Positions 32,213 to 40,016 of a DNA stretch of 49,846 nt are shown piece after piece (the first letter of the stretch is position 1; every line of letters starts with the position of its first letter). This stretch comes from Streptomyces griseicoloratus. Its GTDB lineage: Bacteria > Actinomycetota > Actinomycetes > Streptomycetales > Streptomycetaceae. The DNA lies in contig NZ_JACVQF010000055.1 of assembly GCF_014534645.1 (NCBI RefSeq), positions 1 to 49,846 on the forward strand, given 5' to 3'. Both the position numbers and the translations under genes were made by a program. Under the pieces are notes generated by a model, which worked only from the letters and a program-made list of their open reading frames with translations, was not told the DNA's origin and ran no database searches.

Positions 32213-32761
32213 ATGAACTACTTCACGTACGGCGTGCGCGGGCTGCTGACCGTCATGTTCCTCATCGCCGTGGTCGGCAAGGCCGGCAGGGCCGGGGCGT
32301 TCTCCGCCTTCGCCGACTCGCTGCGGCCGCTCGCCGTGGTGCCGGGGCCGGCCGTGCGGGCCGTGGCCCTCGCCGTGGTCGCGGGGGAAGGCGCCGTCTG
32401 CCTCGCTCTGGTCCTGCCGTACACCCCGGTGACCCTGGTGGGTCTGCTGGCGGCCACGCTGCTCCTCGCGGTGTTCGCCGTGGTCATCGCCAGGTCGGTG
32501 GGCAGGGGGACGACCGTGCACTGCCGGTGTTTCGGCCGGTCGGCCGATCCGCTGGGCCGGGTGCACGTCGTACGGAACGGGCTGCTGGCGTCCGTCGCCG
32601 GGGTGGGCGCGGCGGTGGTGGCGGCCGGCCCGGCCGGTGGATCGAACCCCGCCATGGCCGCGGTGGCGTGGTGCGCGGGCGCGGTTGCCGGCGGCCTGGT
32701 CACCGTACTGGAGGACCTGGTGAGTCTGTTCCGGCCCGTCGCCCCTTCCGTGACTGAGTGA
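32213..32761 (+). CDS. MauE/DoxX-like membrane redox protein
   Basis: The 182-residue protein has four to five transmembrane helices and resembles the MauE branch of the DoxX-like family. In methylamine dehydrogenase systems MauE works with the thioredoxin-like MauD to form disulfides outside the membrane. A conserved Cys104-x-Cys106 lies in HCRCFGRS on a loop after helix three, followed by VRNGLL, the usual MauE-type motif. GGAGAGG precedes the ATG at 32213. It is directly followed by the thioredoxin-like gene, supporting a joined redox pair for the cysteine-rich peptide. It may donate or accept electrons from the membrane pool. Confidence 0.83.
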   Translation: MNYFTYGVRGLLTVMFLIAVVGKAGRAGAFSAFADSLRPLAVVPGPAVRAVALAVVAGEGAVCLALVLPYTPVTLVGLLAATLLLAVFAVVIARSVGRGTTVHCRCFGRSADPLGRVHVVRNGLLASVAGVGAAVVAAGPAGGSNPAMAAVAWCAGAVAGGLVTVLEDLVSLFRPVAPSVTE

Positions 32762-32775
32762 CTGAGAGGTACTGA

Positions 32776-33321
32776 ATGGCTGCTCTGACCGCGGCAGTGG
32801 TGCTCGTCGGCATCCTGTGCGTACTGGACCTGCTGCTCACCATCGGAGTGATCAAGAAGCTGCGCGAGTACGGCCCGGGCGGGCCCATGGGCGCGCCGGG
32901 CAAGGGGATGACACCGCTGCGCCCCGGAGAGGAACTGCCCGCCTTCACCGCCGTGGCGGAGGACGGCGCACGGGTCAGCCCGTCCTCGCTGCCGGACGGG
33001 TGGTCATTGATCGCCTTCCTCTCCCCGAACTGCGCGCCGTGCCGCACGAAGCTGCCCGAACTCGTCGCGTACGCGGCCGCCGAGCCCGGTGGCCGGGACC
33101 GGACGCTCGCCGTCGTGGTCGGCGAACCGGGGGAGTGCGAGCGCTTCGTCCGGGAGCTGAGCCCGGTGGCCCGGGTCGTCGTGGAGCCGAAGGGCGGGCC
33201 GGTGTGCGCCGCCCTGCGCGTGGACGCGTTCCCCACGACGCTGCGCGTCCACTCGGACCAGGGCCGCACAGTCGTCACCGGTCATGTGGTGGACCTGGCG
33301 CGGGAGGCGTCCCCGCGATGA
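32776..33321 (+). CDS. Membrane-anchored thioredoxin-like (MauD/TlpA-type) protein
   Basis: The 181-residue protein has one N-terminal transmembrane helix (VVLVGILCVLDLLLTIGVI), so the C-terminal thioredoxin-like domain faces the outside. The active site is Cys86-x-x-Cys89 in SPNCAPCR, and the cis-proline is Pro153 in DAFPTT. A further Cys121 and Cys144 lie in the domain. It sits 14 bp after the MauE-like gene and its stop overlaps the ABC transporter ATG. It is probably the oxidant or isomerase for the six-cysteine peptide; reductant activity is less likely in this setting but not excluded. Confidence 0.85.
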   Translation: MAALTAAVVLVGILCVLDLLLTIGVIKKLREYGPGGPMGAPGKGMTPLRPGEELPAFTAVAEDGARVSPSSLPDGWSLIAFLSPNCAPCRTKLPELVAYAAAEPGGRDRTLAVVVGEPGECERFVRELSPVARVVVEPKGGPVCAALRVDAFPTTLRVHSDQGRTVVTGHVVDLAREASPR

Positions 33322-35180
33322 GTCCGTCCGCGCCCGCCCGCCGGGGCGGGCTGCTGCTGGCCGCCACCCTGGCGGCCGGGGCCGCTCCGGTCGCGTGCGT
33401 GCTGTACGGCGTGCTGAGTCTGGCCGCGGGCCTGCTCACGGTCGCCGCGGCGTGGCTGACCAAGTCGGTGCTGGACAACCTGGGATCGGACGCGGGGATG
33501 AGCGCGCTGCTCGTTCCGGCGCTCGGTCTCACGCTCGTCGGCGTCGTCGCCGCCCTGCTGCCGCACGTGTGCCGCTACCTGTCCGCGGAGGTGGACCGGC
33601 GTACCGCACTGCGCGCCGACGCCCGGCTCTTCACGAAGGCGGCGGCCTTCCCCGGTCTCAGCCGCTTCGAGGACCCGGACTTCCTCGACCGGCTGCAACT
33701 GGCCCGGCAGGGCGGCGGCCGCGTCCCCGCGCAGGTGATGAACGCGGCACTCGGCCTGGTCCGGTCCGCGATCACGATCACCGGCTTCCTGGGCTCCCTG
33801 CTGGTGCTGAACCCGGTACTGACACTGCTGGTGGCCGCCGCCGGGGTGCCGACGCTCTGCGCGGAGATCGCCCTTGCCCGTGGGCGGGCCGGCGTGGCCT
33901 GGCGAGTGGGGGCGACGGAGCGACGGGAGTGGTTCTATGCCGGTCTCCTGGCGGATGCCGAGGCGGCCAAGGAGGTGCGCCTCTTCGCCATCGGCGGCTT
34001 CCTGCGCGACCGGATGCTGGCCGAGCGGCGGACGGCCGACGCGGCCCGCCGGGCCGTGGACCGCCGGGAGGTCGCCGTGCAGTCGGGCCTCGGGCTGCTC
34101 GCCGCGCTGATGACGGGCGGGAGTCTGCTGTGGGCGGTGCGCGAGACGTACCGGGGTGAGCTGTCGGCGGGTGACGTCACGCTCCTCGTCGCCGCCATCG
34201 CCGGTACGCAGTCCGCGTTCGCCGCGCTGGCGCACGAGGCGGCCCGGGCCGGCGAGTCGCTGATGATCTTCGGCCACTACCGGTACGTCATCGAGGCCCC
34301 GCCGGACCTGGTGCTCGCGCCGGACCCCCGGCCGTTGCCCGCCCTGCGCCGGGGCATCGAGCTGCGCGACGTGTGGTTCAGGTACTCGGACCGGCACCCG
34401 TGGGTCCTCAGAGGCGTCAACCTGACCATTCCGCACGGCAGTTCCACGGCCTTGGTCGGTCTCAACGGGTCGGGCAAGACGACGCTGGTCAAACTGCTCT
34501 GCCGCTTCTACGATCCGACCCGGGGCGCCATCCTGTGGGACGGCGTCGACCTGCGCGAGGTCGATCCGGCGGCGCTGCGCGACCGGATCACCGCGGTCTT
34601 CCAGGACTTCGTGCAGTACGACCTGACGGCGGCCGAGAACATCGCGCTGGGCGACCTGGGCGCGCTCGACGACGAGGAGCAGATCGTGTCGGCCGCGCGG
34701 CGAGCCGGGGCGCACGACACCCTCGAAGAACTCCCGAAGGGCTATCGGACACCGCTCACCAGGACGTTCTTCATGGAGGGAGACAAGGACGACCCCGAGT
34801 CGGGCGTGCTGCTGTCCGGCGGCCAGAGCCAGCGTCTGGCCCTGGCGCGGGCCTTTCTGCGGGGCACCCGGGACCTGATGATCCTCGACGAACCCTCGGC
34901 GCGACTGGACGCCGAGGCCGAGTACGAGATCCACGCCGCGATCGCGCGACACCGCCGGGGCCGGACCAGCCTCCTGATCTCCCACCGGATGGGCTCGCTC
35001 CGCAACGCCGACGTCATCGTCGTCCTCTCCGGCGGGCGCATCGTCGAGCGCGGCGACCACGCGCGGCTGCTGGCGGACGGTGGCGAGTACGCGCGGCTCT
35101 TCGCCCTCCAGGCCACGGGCTACCTGCCCGACGCCGCCGGGCCGTCCGAAGGGGCAGCGCTGACGGAGATGTCACCGTGA
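33318..35180 (+). CDS. ABC exporter (fused membrane and ATPase domains)
   Basis: The 620-residue protein is a half-size ABC exporter. The N-terminal part has about six transmembrane helices (starting LLAATLAAGAAPVACVLYGV). The ATPase has Walker A GLNGSGKTT at 381-389, Q-loop VFQDF, signature LSGGQSQRLALARA from residue 499, Walker B DLMILDEP at 519-526 and the switch His in LLISHRMG. No C39 peptidase domain is present at the N-terminus, so leader removal must come from another protein. The start ATG at 33318 overlaps the previous stop (ATGA). It should export the cysteine-rich peptide as a homodimer. Confidence 0.92.
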   Translation: MSPSAPARRGGLLLAATLAAGAAPVACVLYGVLSLAAGLLTVAAAWLTKSVLDNLGSDAGMSALLVPALGLTLVGVVAALLPHVCRYLSAEVDRRTALRADARLFTKAAAFPGLSRFEDPDFLDRLQLARQGGGRVPAQVMNAALGLVRSAITITGFLGSLLVLNPVLTLLVAAAGVPTLCAEIALARGRAGVAWRVGATERREWFYAGLLADAEAAKEVRLFAIGGFLRDRMLAERRTADAARRAVDRREVAVQSGLGLLAALMTGGSLLWAVRETYRGELSAGDVTLLVAAIAGTQSAFAALAHEAARAGESLMIFGHYRYVIEAPPDLVLAPDPRPLPALRRGIELRDVWFRYSDRHPWVLRGVNLTIPHGSSTALVGLNGSGKTTLVKLLCRFYDPTRGAILWDGVDLREVDPAALRDRITAVFQDFVQYDLTAAENIALGDLGALDDEEQIVSAARRAGAHDTLEELPKGYRTPLTRTFFMEGDKDDPESGVLLSGGQSQRLALARAFLRGTRDLMILDEPSARLDAEAEYEIHAAIARHRRGRTSLLISHRMGSLRNADVIVVLSGGRIVERGDHARLLADGGEYARLFALQATGYLPDAAGPSEGAALTEMSP

Positions 35181-35644
35181 CCGGCGGACGGGACGTCTGG
35201 CTGCCGGTGGTGGCGCTGGCCCTCGCGGCCTGCTGGGCGACCGCCGTCCGCCGTCTGCTCGTCGTCACCGTGCGCGGACCGAGCATGACCCCCACGCACC
35301 ACCACGGGGACCGGTTGCTGGTGCGCCGTACGCGCACGGTGCGCCGGGGACAGGTCGTGGTGGCGCTGCGGCCCCGGTCGCCGGCGGTCTGGCGGGAGGA
35401 CCGGCACAGTCCGCTGATCGTGAAGAGGGTGGCGGCGGTGCCGGGGGAGCCGGTGCCGCCCGGGTCGGTCCCGCCGCTCGCCGAGGGCCGTGACGGGCGG
35501 GTGCCGCCGGGCCGCGTGGTGCTCCTCGGCGACAACACCGCCGCCAGCGTGGACTCACGCCAGTTGGGCTTCTTCCCGCTGGGCGACGTCCTCGGGGTGG
35601 TGACGCGGTCCCTGCCCCGGCCCGAGGGCGGGCACCGAGGGTGA
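35177..35644 (+). CDS. S26 family signal peptidase
   Basis: The 155-residue protein is a type I signal peptidase with one N-terminal membrane helix (about 7-25). The catalytic dyad is clear: Ser36 in GPSMTPT and Lys83 in IVKRVAAVPGE. The conserved GDN at 118-120 and SxDSR at 124-128 complete the box pattern. The start GTG 35177 overlaps the transporter stop (GTGA), so translation is coupled. It likely cuts the precursor's leader after Ala24 in an AXA site, taking the role played by C39 domains in other exporters. Confidence 0.9.
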   Translation: MTGGRDVWLPVVALALAACWATAVRRLLVVTVRGPSMTPTHHHGDRLLVRRTRTVRRGQVVVALRPRSPAVWREDRHSPLIVKRVAAVPGEPVPPGSVPPLAEGRDGRVPPGRVVLLGDNTAASVDSRQLGFFPLGDVLGVVTRSLPRPEGGHRG

Positions 35645-35717
35645 GCAGCGCTCGTCCGGGGTTGTCGTCCGCGGCCGTGGCCGCGGTCCATGGCGACCGC
35701 ACGGCCGTACGGACCAT

Positions 35718-35760
35718 GGACGGGGGCTGCTTGCCCGGTGGTCAGCGGGCGCCCCCGTCC
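35718..35760 (+). terminator. Hairpin after peptide-maturation operon
   Basis: GGACGGGGGC at 35718-35727 is perfectly complementary to GCCCCCGTCC at 35751-35760, giving a 10-bp stem with a 23-base loop. It lies 73 bp after the peptidase stop. Confidence 0.6.
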
Positions 35761-35925
35761 GTGGCAGGGCACCGTGTCACCCGACCGACCTGCCCCAGTC
35801 AAGAGCACGTGCGGTGGCCCCTGTCGTCGAACGTGTCCGAAACCCGTCCCGGCGCGCTGTGAACGTGCGGACAAGGCCGAATTGCAGGGGTGACTGAGCA
35901 CTATCCGTGGGGCCATTCTGACGCC

Positions 35926-36957
35926 ATGAGTCAGAAGGGAGTCCGCGCCAAGTCACCGCAGGAGCCATCGCAGCCGGCGTACGCCAGGACCCCAGCCGAA
36001 TTCACGGAGGCGCTCCGCGCGCTGCGCATCCGGTCCGGCCTGACCTACCGTCAGCTGGAGGACAAGGCCGGCGCACATGGCGACCCCCTTCCGGCCAGCA
36101 CGATCGCGAGTACGCTCGGCCGCACCAGCCTGCCCCGGGAACGGTTCGTGGAGGCATTCACCCGCGCCTGCGGTCTCGGCGAGGAAGAAGTGGGCCAGTG
36201 GCTCGCGGCACGCCACCGTATCGCCACCCAGGTGTCCGCACCGACCGGGGACGAGGCCGGTGACGCAGGCGGCACGCCGGTACCGGCCACTGACGCCCCC
36301 GCCCGGGCACGCGCCCCGCGGTGGCGTCGCACGGCCGCTCTGCTCGGTGCCGCGTGCATCGTCGCCGCGGGCACACTCGGTCTCGGCAGCCGACTTGAGG
36401 AGTCGGCACCGGATGCCCTGCCCACGATGCCGGTGACCGGGCTGCGCATGCTGGCTGTGGGGAGCTGGGCGCGTATCCACCCCGCTCGCACGCCCGAGCT
36501 GTGCCTGACCGAAGGAAGGGACCGCACCAGCCGCTACCGGACCGCTGTCGCCACCCAACGGCCCTGCGAGGAGGCCGGTCTGCCGCAGGTGTACCTCGAA
36601 CCGGTGGGCAAGAACACGGTGCAGATCCAGTGGCACCACCCGAAGTACGGCATCGGCTGCCTCACCGTCCTGTCGAAGGGGCCGGCGCGCAACCTGCTGG
36701 AACCTCGCGACGACTGCGCCGACGACAACCGGGCCCAACAGTTCCGCATCGAGTCCTTCGGCCCGCGCGGCACCGCCCGTTTCCTCATCCGTCCGGCCGT
36801 CACCGGTCAGTGCCTGAGCCTGCGCGACCAGGACACCGAGGAGGGCACCGAGATCGTCCAGGGCCGCTGTTCCGGCGCCGCCGACCAGGATTTCCTGATC
36901 GAACTGATCCGGCCTCCACTCACCGTCGCCGCACCGAAGAAGCCCGGCACGAACTGA
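35926..36957 (+). CDS. Membrane-anchored HTH protein with ricin-like domain
   Basis: The protein of about 343 residues has a cytosolic XRE-type HTH (about 22-95; EALRALRIRSGLTYRQLEDKA), a linker, one membrane helix (about 137-155; TAALLGAACIVAAGTLGLG) and an extracytoplasmic domain (about 170-343). The latter ends in a beta-trefoil-like segment (GQCLSLRDQDTEEGTEIVQG, then RC and DQDFLIE), suggesting carbohydrate binding. Start ATG 35926 is a choice; an in-frame GTG at 35890 would add 12 residues. It lies next to the peptide operon and could be its regulator, though this is only context. Confidence 0.82.
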   Translation: MSQKGVRAKSPQEPSQPAYARTPAEFTEALRALRIRSGLTYRQLEDKAGAHGDPLPASTIASTLGRTSLPRERFVEAFTRACGLGEEEVGQWLAARHRIATQVSAPTGDEAGDAGGTPVPATDAPARARAPRWRRTAALLGAACIVAAGTLGLGSRLEESAPDALPTMPVTGLRMLAVGSWARIHPARTPELCLTEGRDRTSRYRTAVATQRPCEEAGLPQVYLEPVGKNTVQIQWHHPKYGIGCLTVLSKGPARNLLEPRDDCADDNRAQQFRIESFGPRGTARFLIRPAVTGQCLSLRDQDTEEGTEIVQGRCSGAADQDFLIELIRPPLTVAAPKKPGTN

Positions 36958-37131
36958 ATCCGGCCACCCTGCCCGGCTCTTGGGCCGGTCAGAACGATCC
37001 CGGGTCGCCGTGACCACACCGGCCGCCACGAGATGGCCGGGCCGGGCCGGGCAGCAACGCGCCCGCATTCAGTCCCTACAGCGTGCCCGGTGAGGATGGC
37101 GGAGAGCCCATTTCAGACCCAGAATGAGTGG

Positions 37132-37674
37132 ATGATCACGCTTGAGACTCCCCGTTTGATACTGCGTCGCTGGCGCGAGGAAGACATTGCGCCCATGGCC
37201 GCCGTCAATGCCGACCCCGAGGTCATGCGGTGGATCCGTGACGGCAGCGTCCTTGACGAACAGCAGACTCGCGGCCGGGTCCAGGCATGGGAGAACGAGT
37301 GGGAGGCACGGGGCTTCGGCCTGTTCGCCGTGGAGATCCGGTCCACTGGCGAGCTGGCCGGGTTCACCGGCCTTTCGGTGCCCGGCTACTTGCCGGAGGT
37401 ACTGCCGGCAGTCGAGGTCGGCTGGCGGCTGGGACGTTCCCACTGGGGGCAGGGCCTGGCCACCGAGGCCGCTGCAGCCGCTGTACGGTTCGGGTTCGAA
37501 GAGCGAGGGCTGGAGCGGATCGTCAGTATCGCTCAAGTGGGCAACGACGCCTCTGAACGGATCATGACCAAACTGGGAATGCATCCGGTCCGTGAGACCG
37601 TGAACCCCACAGGCGGCCGGCGAGTACGGGTGTTCGAGTTGTCGTCGGACCAGTACGTCAGAACCACTCGTTGA
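37132..37674 (+). CDS. GNAT acetyltransferase, RimJ-like
   Basis: The product of about 180 residues is a RimJ/RimL-type GNAT N-acetyltransferase: [20 protein letters not shown] at the start, [20 protein letters not shown] as the acetyl-CoA motif A region, and [14 protein letters not shown] near the end. RimJ-type enzymes acetylate protein N-termini, but many are small-molecule or resistance enzymes. An in-frame ATG at 37096 is an alternative start. Its 3' end overlaps a transposase remnant on the other strand, which may have joined by insertion. Confidence 0.85.
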   Translation: MITLETPRLILRRWREEDIAPMAAVNADPEVMRWIRDGSVLDEQQTRGRVQAWENEWEARGFGLFAVEIRSTGELAGFTGLSVPGYLPEVLPAVEVGWRLGRSHWGQGLATEAAAAAVRFGFEERGLERIVSIAQVGNDASERIMTKLGMHPVRETVNPTGGRRVRVFELSSDQYVRTTR

Positions 37675-37815
37675 GGGCGGCGACGAGGACGGTGGCCTCG
37701 TAGCGGACCGCGAGTTCGTCGTACCTCGTGGTCACGGCTCGATGTCTCTTGAGGCGATTGGTGCCGCACTCGACCGCGTGCCGGGCCTTGTGTCCTCCGG
37801 GTCGGACTTCGACGG
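37658..37815 (-). mobile_element. IS5-type transposase C-terminal remnant
   Basis: On the minus strand the translation reads [20 protein letters not shown] followed by [19 protein letters not shown] and a stop at 37658. This is the C-terminus of IS5-family DDE transposases from Streptomyces ([28 protein letters not shown]). Only about 50 codons remain and the N-terminal catalytic part is absent. The fragment lies between two GNAT genes. Confidence 0.75.
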
Positions 37816-37823
37816 TTGGTGGG

Positions 37824-38297
37824 TCAGGGCCGCGAGACGGTGAGTGGCAGATCTCGGTGGAAGACGGCCATGGCCCGGCCGGGGCCGTTGTAGTCGTCGA
37901 CGATCTTCGTGTCGAAGCCGAGGCTGCGATGGAAGGCGATCGAGCCGGTGTTCTCGACGGACGTGATCGCCTTCAACTTCCGTGCACCGTGGCGTTCCGC
38001 TGCTTCGGCGAACGCCGTGTACAGACGACGCCCGAGACCGGTGCCACGGGCATCGTCCCGCGTGGCGATCAGATGCACGTACCCGGTGCCGTCTGGGGTG
38101 ACGAACCCGAAGACGTACCCGCGGATTCCGTCCTCGGCCCGGGCAACCATGCAGGTGGAGCCGAACTCCTGCACCAGGGCCAGAAGGTGCAGCGACCGAA
38201 GGTCGCGTTCGCCCCAGTAACGGGAGTGATCATTCAGGACCTGGTGGAAGTCGGCCACCGCGGCCGGTGCGATGTGTATCCCCATGATGACGATCAT
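37824..38297 (-). CDS. GNAT family acetyltransferase
   Basis: The product of about 157 residues is a GNAT acetyltransferase with motif [21 protein letters not shown] and motif [15 protein letters not shown]. The N-terminal part ([18 protein letters not shown]) and the beta strand [17 protein letters not shown] fit. Two start codons (38297 and 38285) are plausible. It stands on the minus strand between an IS remnant and the ArsN1-like gene, with no obvious operon partner. Substrate unknown; small-molecule amines are common. Confidence 0.82.
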   Translation of the reverse strand: MIVIMGIHIAPAAVADFHQVLNDHSRYWGERDLRSLHLLALVQEFGSTCMVARAEDGIRGYVFGFVTPDGTGYVHLIATRDDARGTGLGRRLYTAFAEAAERHGARKLKAITSVENTGSIAFHRSLGFDTKIVDDYNGPGRAMAVFHRDLPLTVSRP

Positions 38298-38454
38298 GGC
38301 AGGCAACCCTGGCCGTTACAGGCGAAGGTCCGCACAGGTCGGGCAAGTTGTGCCGTACGGCTGGGGACGTGCCGGCCGAGTCCGGGACTGGACCGGCAGC
38401 CCGGGCCCGGTTCTGCCCCCGACGCGTCCTGCTGGTCCTGGCGCTCGTCTTGTC

Positions 38455-38970
38455 TCAGTCGATCGCTGGGCTGCGGCGCTCGACGAGAACGACGTCGCGC
38501 CAGCGGCCGTGGTGGCGGCCGATGCGCTCCCGGGTTCCGATGACGCGGAATCCGGCCCGCTGGTGAACGGCGAGGCTGGCGGCGTTCTCCGGGAAGATCC
38601 CGGACTGGATGGTCCAGACACCGGCCTGCTCGGTGGAATCGATGAGCGCCTTGAGCAGGGCGGAGGCGACACCGCGGCCGCGGGCCGCGGGGTGGACGTA
38701 GACGGAGTGCTCCACCACACCGGCGTAGGCGCAGCGGTCGGAGACCTTGGTCGCGGCGACCCAGCCGAGTACCGCCCCGTGTTCGTCCAGGGCGACGAAG
38801 CGGTGGTCGGGCAGTTTCGCGGCGTCGAACGTCTCCCAGTCCGGGGGAGTGGTCTCGAAGGTGGCGTTGCCCTCGTCGATGCCGGCCCGATAGATCGCCA
38901 GGACCTGCTCGGCGTGCTCGGCGGTCAGCGGCACGATCACCGAGCTGGACGAACCGGTGCCTACGGACAT
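38455..38970 (-). CDS. arsN1: ArsN1-like GNAT acetyltransferase
   Basis: The 171-residue protein is closely like phosphinothricin/arsinothricin acetyltransferases: IYRAGIDEGNATFETTPPDW, VVEHSVYVHPAARGRGVASA and the later IGTRERIGRHHGRWRDVVL are the ArsN1/Pat signatures. These enzymes detoxify the arsenical antibiotic arsinothricin or the herbicide phosphinothricin by acetylating their amino group. It starts 28 bp after the ArsR stop on the same strand, with AAGGGGAG before the ATG, so it is in the ars operon. That context favours arsinothricin over phosphinothricin. Confidence 0.82.
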   Translation of the reverse strand: MSVGTGSSSSVIVPLTAEHAEQVLAIYRAGIDEGNATFETTPPDWETFDAAKLPDHRFVALDEHGAVLGWVAATKVSDRCAYAGVVEHSVYVHPAARGRGVASALLKALIDSTEQAGVWTIQSGIFPENAASLAVHQRAGFRVIGTRERIGRHHGRWRDVVLVERRSPAID

Positions 38971-38998
38971 GGTGCTGTCTCCCCTTGCTGGGTAGCGG

Positions 38999-39376
38999 TC
39001 AGGCCGCTGCGGCGGTGGTGGTCAGCAGTTTGCCCATCGCGGCGAGCACGGACGGCTCGACGCGGTAGTAGACCCAGGTGCCGCGCCGCTCGGAGGTGAG
39101 CAGGCCGGCCTCCTTGAGCTTCTTCAGGTGGTGGGAGACGGTCGGCTGGGAGACGCCGACGTCGGAGATGTCGCAGACGCACGCCTCGCCGCCCTCGTGG
39201 GAGGCGACGGCGGAGAACAGCCGCAGGCGCACCGGGTCACCGAGCGCCTTGAACATCCGCGCGGCCGTCTCGGCCTCCCCGGCGGTCATCGGTCGCTCGG
39301 TCAGCGGCGGGCAGCACGGCACGACGCCCTGGCCGTCGACGGGCTCGAGCGACGGCAGCACCTTGGCATTCGACAT
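38999..39376 (-). CDS. arsR: ArsR/SmtB arsenical repressor
   Basis: The 125-residue protein is a winged-helix ArsR repressor: MFKALGDPVRLRLFSAVASH near residues 41-60, the metal-sensing Cys66-Val-Cys68-Asp, and the recognition helix VSQPTVSHHLKKLKEAG. The CxCD motif is the As(III)/Sb(III) site of E. coli-type ArsR; a Cys-Cys pair at 21-22 may supply the third ligand. It is divergent from the flavoprotein gene and an operator lies just 3 bp upstream of its ATG, with a second copy before the flavoprotein region. Arsenite should relieve repression. Confidence 0.9.
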   Translation of the reverse strand: MSNAKVLPSLEPVDGQGVVPCCPPLTERPMTAGEAETAARMFKALGDPVRLRLFSAVASHEGGEACVCDISDVGVSQPTVSHHLKKLKEAGLLTSERRGTWVYYRVEPSVLAAMGKLLTTTAAAA

Positions 39377-39379
39377 GCG

Positions 39380-39400
39380 TCTATGTTGACACACATCGAA
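39380..39400. promoter_or_regulatory. ArsR operator copy 1
   Basis: TCTATG-N8-CATCGA is an imperfect inverted repeat within a 21-base site that recurs, with two mismatches in the centre, at 39743-39763. It ends just before the arsR ATG, so repression of arsR itself is expected. Confidence 0.75.
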
Positions 39401-39419
39401 CCAGTCGGTGAGGGCGGTC

Positions 39420-39716
39420 ACGAGCCCGCGAGGTGGGCGGCGAGGCGGCGGGCGACGCGGGCGGCGTCCCGGCCCGCGCCGCGCAGGGAGTTCGACGCCA
39501 GGCTGCGCTGCCACTCCAGCCCGACGAACGTCAGACCCGGTGAGGTAGGGCAGGTGGGGGCGGTAGCCGGTGGCCAGCAGGAGGGTGTGCACCTCCTCCC
39601 GGGCTCCGTCCGGCCGGAGCAGTGTGGCGCCGTCCGTGCCGGAGGACATGGGGCGCCTGCCCGAGGGCCGGGGAGAACAGCGTGAGGCTGTCGTAGTGCT
39701 CGTCCGCGTGCTCCAT
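39420..39716 (-). pseudogene. ArsO-like flavin monooxygenase remnant
   Basis: The first part reads EHYDSLTLFSPA, then another frame gives EEVHTLLLATGYRPHLPYLT, and a third frame gives TFVGLEWQRSLASNSLRGAG followed by RDAARVARRL. These are the N-terminal, NADP-side and C-terminal signatures of ArsO-like FAD monooxygenases, joined by deletions and frameshifts. It is therefore decayed. It lies between arsR and the second operator, and may be the older copy replaced by the gene at 40017. Confidence 0.65.
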
Positions 39717-39742
39717 GAATGACCCTCTGGCTTCGACGAATG

Positions 39743-39763
39743 TCTATGTTGACGCCCATCGAA
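39743..39763. promoter_or_regulatory. ArsR operator copy 2
   Basis: The site repeats the 21-base element of 39380-39400 (TCTATGTTGAC, then CATCGAA). It lies 57 bp before the small GTG gene at 39820 and 254 bp before the flavoprotein, and shows that the divergent genes are also ArsR-controlled. Confidence 0.75.
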
Positions 39764-39819
39764 ACAGGTGCCATGCTGGCAGTGCAAGACATCGACGTTC
39801 ATCAAAACAGGAGCCCGCC

Positions 39820-39966
39820 GTGGCCACCGCTCTGCGCACCGCCATCACCGCTTACCGCACTCGCCGGGGCACCCGCAGCCTCACCCAGGTGCGGTTCTGC
39901 GACGCCGTGTGCCGAGCCCAGGCCGGCCGAAGGTCCACCGAACTCCTCGCGCTGTCCGCCCGCTGA
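39820..39966 (+). CDS. Small conserved-looking FCDxxC protein
   Basis: The GTG at 39820 follows AGGAG with good spacing and opens a 48-residue frame. The peptide includes TAYRTRRGTRSLTQVRFCDA and another Cys four residues on (FCDAVC), a possible thiol or metal site. I recall similar short streptomycete proteins with RGTRxLTQVRFCD, but no function. It lies between ArsR operator copy 2 and the flavoprotein, 50 bp before the latter, so it is likely co-transcribed and arsenic-responsive. Confidence 0.55.
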   Translation: MATALRTAITAYRTRRGTRSLTQVRFCDAVCRAQAGRRSTELLALSAR

Positions 39967-40016
39967 CCCACCGCACGCCTCGCCCCGCGCGCTTCCCCGT
40001 CAAGGAGAAAATCCTC

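Noticed and set aside
39785-39806. A third ArsR-like site (CATCGA...CATCAA)
   Set aside because: The spacing and orientation differ from the two matching operators, so the similarity is too weak to call.
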